A DNA stretch of 64,000 nt, taken from an uncultured Mycoplasmatota bacterium. GTDB taxonomy: Bacteria > Bacillota_I > Bacilli_A > RF39 > UBA660. Shown one piece after another: positions 63,755 through 64,000 of the stretch. Both the position numbers and the translations under genes were made by a program. Location of the stretch: assembly GCA_946407055.1 (NCBI GenBank), contig CAMJMP010000002.1, positions 1-64,000 on the forward strand. Reading direction: 5' to 3'. Each line of letters starts with the position of its first letter. Position 1 is the first letter of the stretch. The notes under the pieces are model-generated. The model saw only the letters and a program-made list of their open reading frames with translations. It was not told the DNA's origin and made no database searches.

Positions 63755-64000
63755 ATGAGTGACACAGTAGACAGAATTATAATGCCAGATAGCAATAATG
63801 CTGCAGAAACTATGGCATTAATGAATAATAATAACTGGATGAATAATCCATTTATGTATTTAATTTGGTTAGCTTTCTTCGGAAACAATGGATTTGGAGG
63901 ATTCGGCGGAAATGGTCAAGGAATTCAAAATTCAGAGATAATGTCTTAGATTAATGCTTTAAGAAGTCAGATTGCTGAAAATCAGAATACAAATGGATTA
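63755..64000 (+). CDS. Gly/Asn-rich membrane protein, partial
   Basis: Starts MSDTVDRIIMPDSNNAAETM; one membrane segment (MYLIWLAFFG), then GNNGFGGFGGNGQG. A TAG at 63947 is read through and the frame stays open to the edge (82 codons). Upstream in-frame ATG at 63659 is ahead of the promoter. Type common in Bacteroides phage virions. Confidence 0.65.

Overview
The window is most likely part of a crAss-like (Crassvirales) phage of a Bacteroidales gut bacterium. It is about 70% A+T. Several promoters have the Bacteroides-type layout TTTG-N19-TAnnTTTG. A terminase, portal and long tail-fibre module lies on one strand, and a large tRNA array with small early-type genes lies on the other. Late genes read through many in-frame TAG codons while still ending in TAA or TGA. 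A tRNA with anticodon CTA, whose D-arm nearly matches the phage tRNA-Gln, sits at 36848-36919, so I read TAG as glutamine (code 15) in the late genes.

Layout. (1) 1-31 kb, minus strand: an AAA+ ATPase fragment; a nadD-pncB-radical SAM-nadE operon for NAD salvage; DUF2829/Tad2-like small proteins beside it; a four-member MCL protein family; a DUF2828/TROVE-like vWA protein; a PD-(D/E)XK nuclease; a glycosyltransferase; many small membrane proteins; and about 30 tRNAs. The tRNAs are mixed with unusual RNA: a phage tmRNA (ssrA) split in its T-loop by a group I intron, with an antisense HNH gene inside it; a tRNA-Arg split by a second group I intron; and at least nine hairpin elements with covarying stems and a conserved ACAGCAAA, mostly placed just 5' of tRNAs. 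There are also tRNA-like loci with circularly permuted order or 25-50 nt inserts. (2) 31-33.6 kb, minus: three GC-richer genes of unknown function, each preceded by the same small hairpin with loop AUAAAUA. (3) 33.7-36.1 kb, minus: a TAG-recoded block with a 553-residue protein carrying 18 TAGs, a holin-like protein and two small proteins. (4) 36.1-36.9 kb: divergent promoters, then a plus-strand operon of two small genes and the amber suppressor tRNA. (5) 37-64 kb: a minus-strand lysozyme, then the plus-strand late region: nuclease, GroES-like protein, TerL, portal, an 1834-residue tail protein, several fibre proteins, a three-part glycosyltransferase, a PI-PLC-like protein and a partial Gly-rich membrane protein. 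No major capsid protein is seen.

How it fits together. The suppressor tRNA is in an operon whose own genes contain no internal TAG, so it can be made before the TAG-rich late genes are translated. The tmRNA may rescue ribosomes stalled during the switch. The NAD genes plus Tad2-like proteins look like an answer to NAD-depleting or NAD-signalling defences such as Thoeris. These functional links are inference; the sequences and motifs are read directly. Minus-strand positions are given on the plus-strand numbering.
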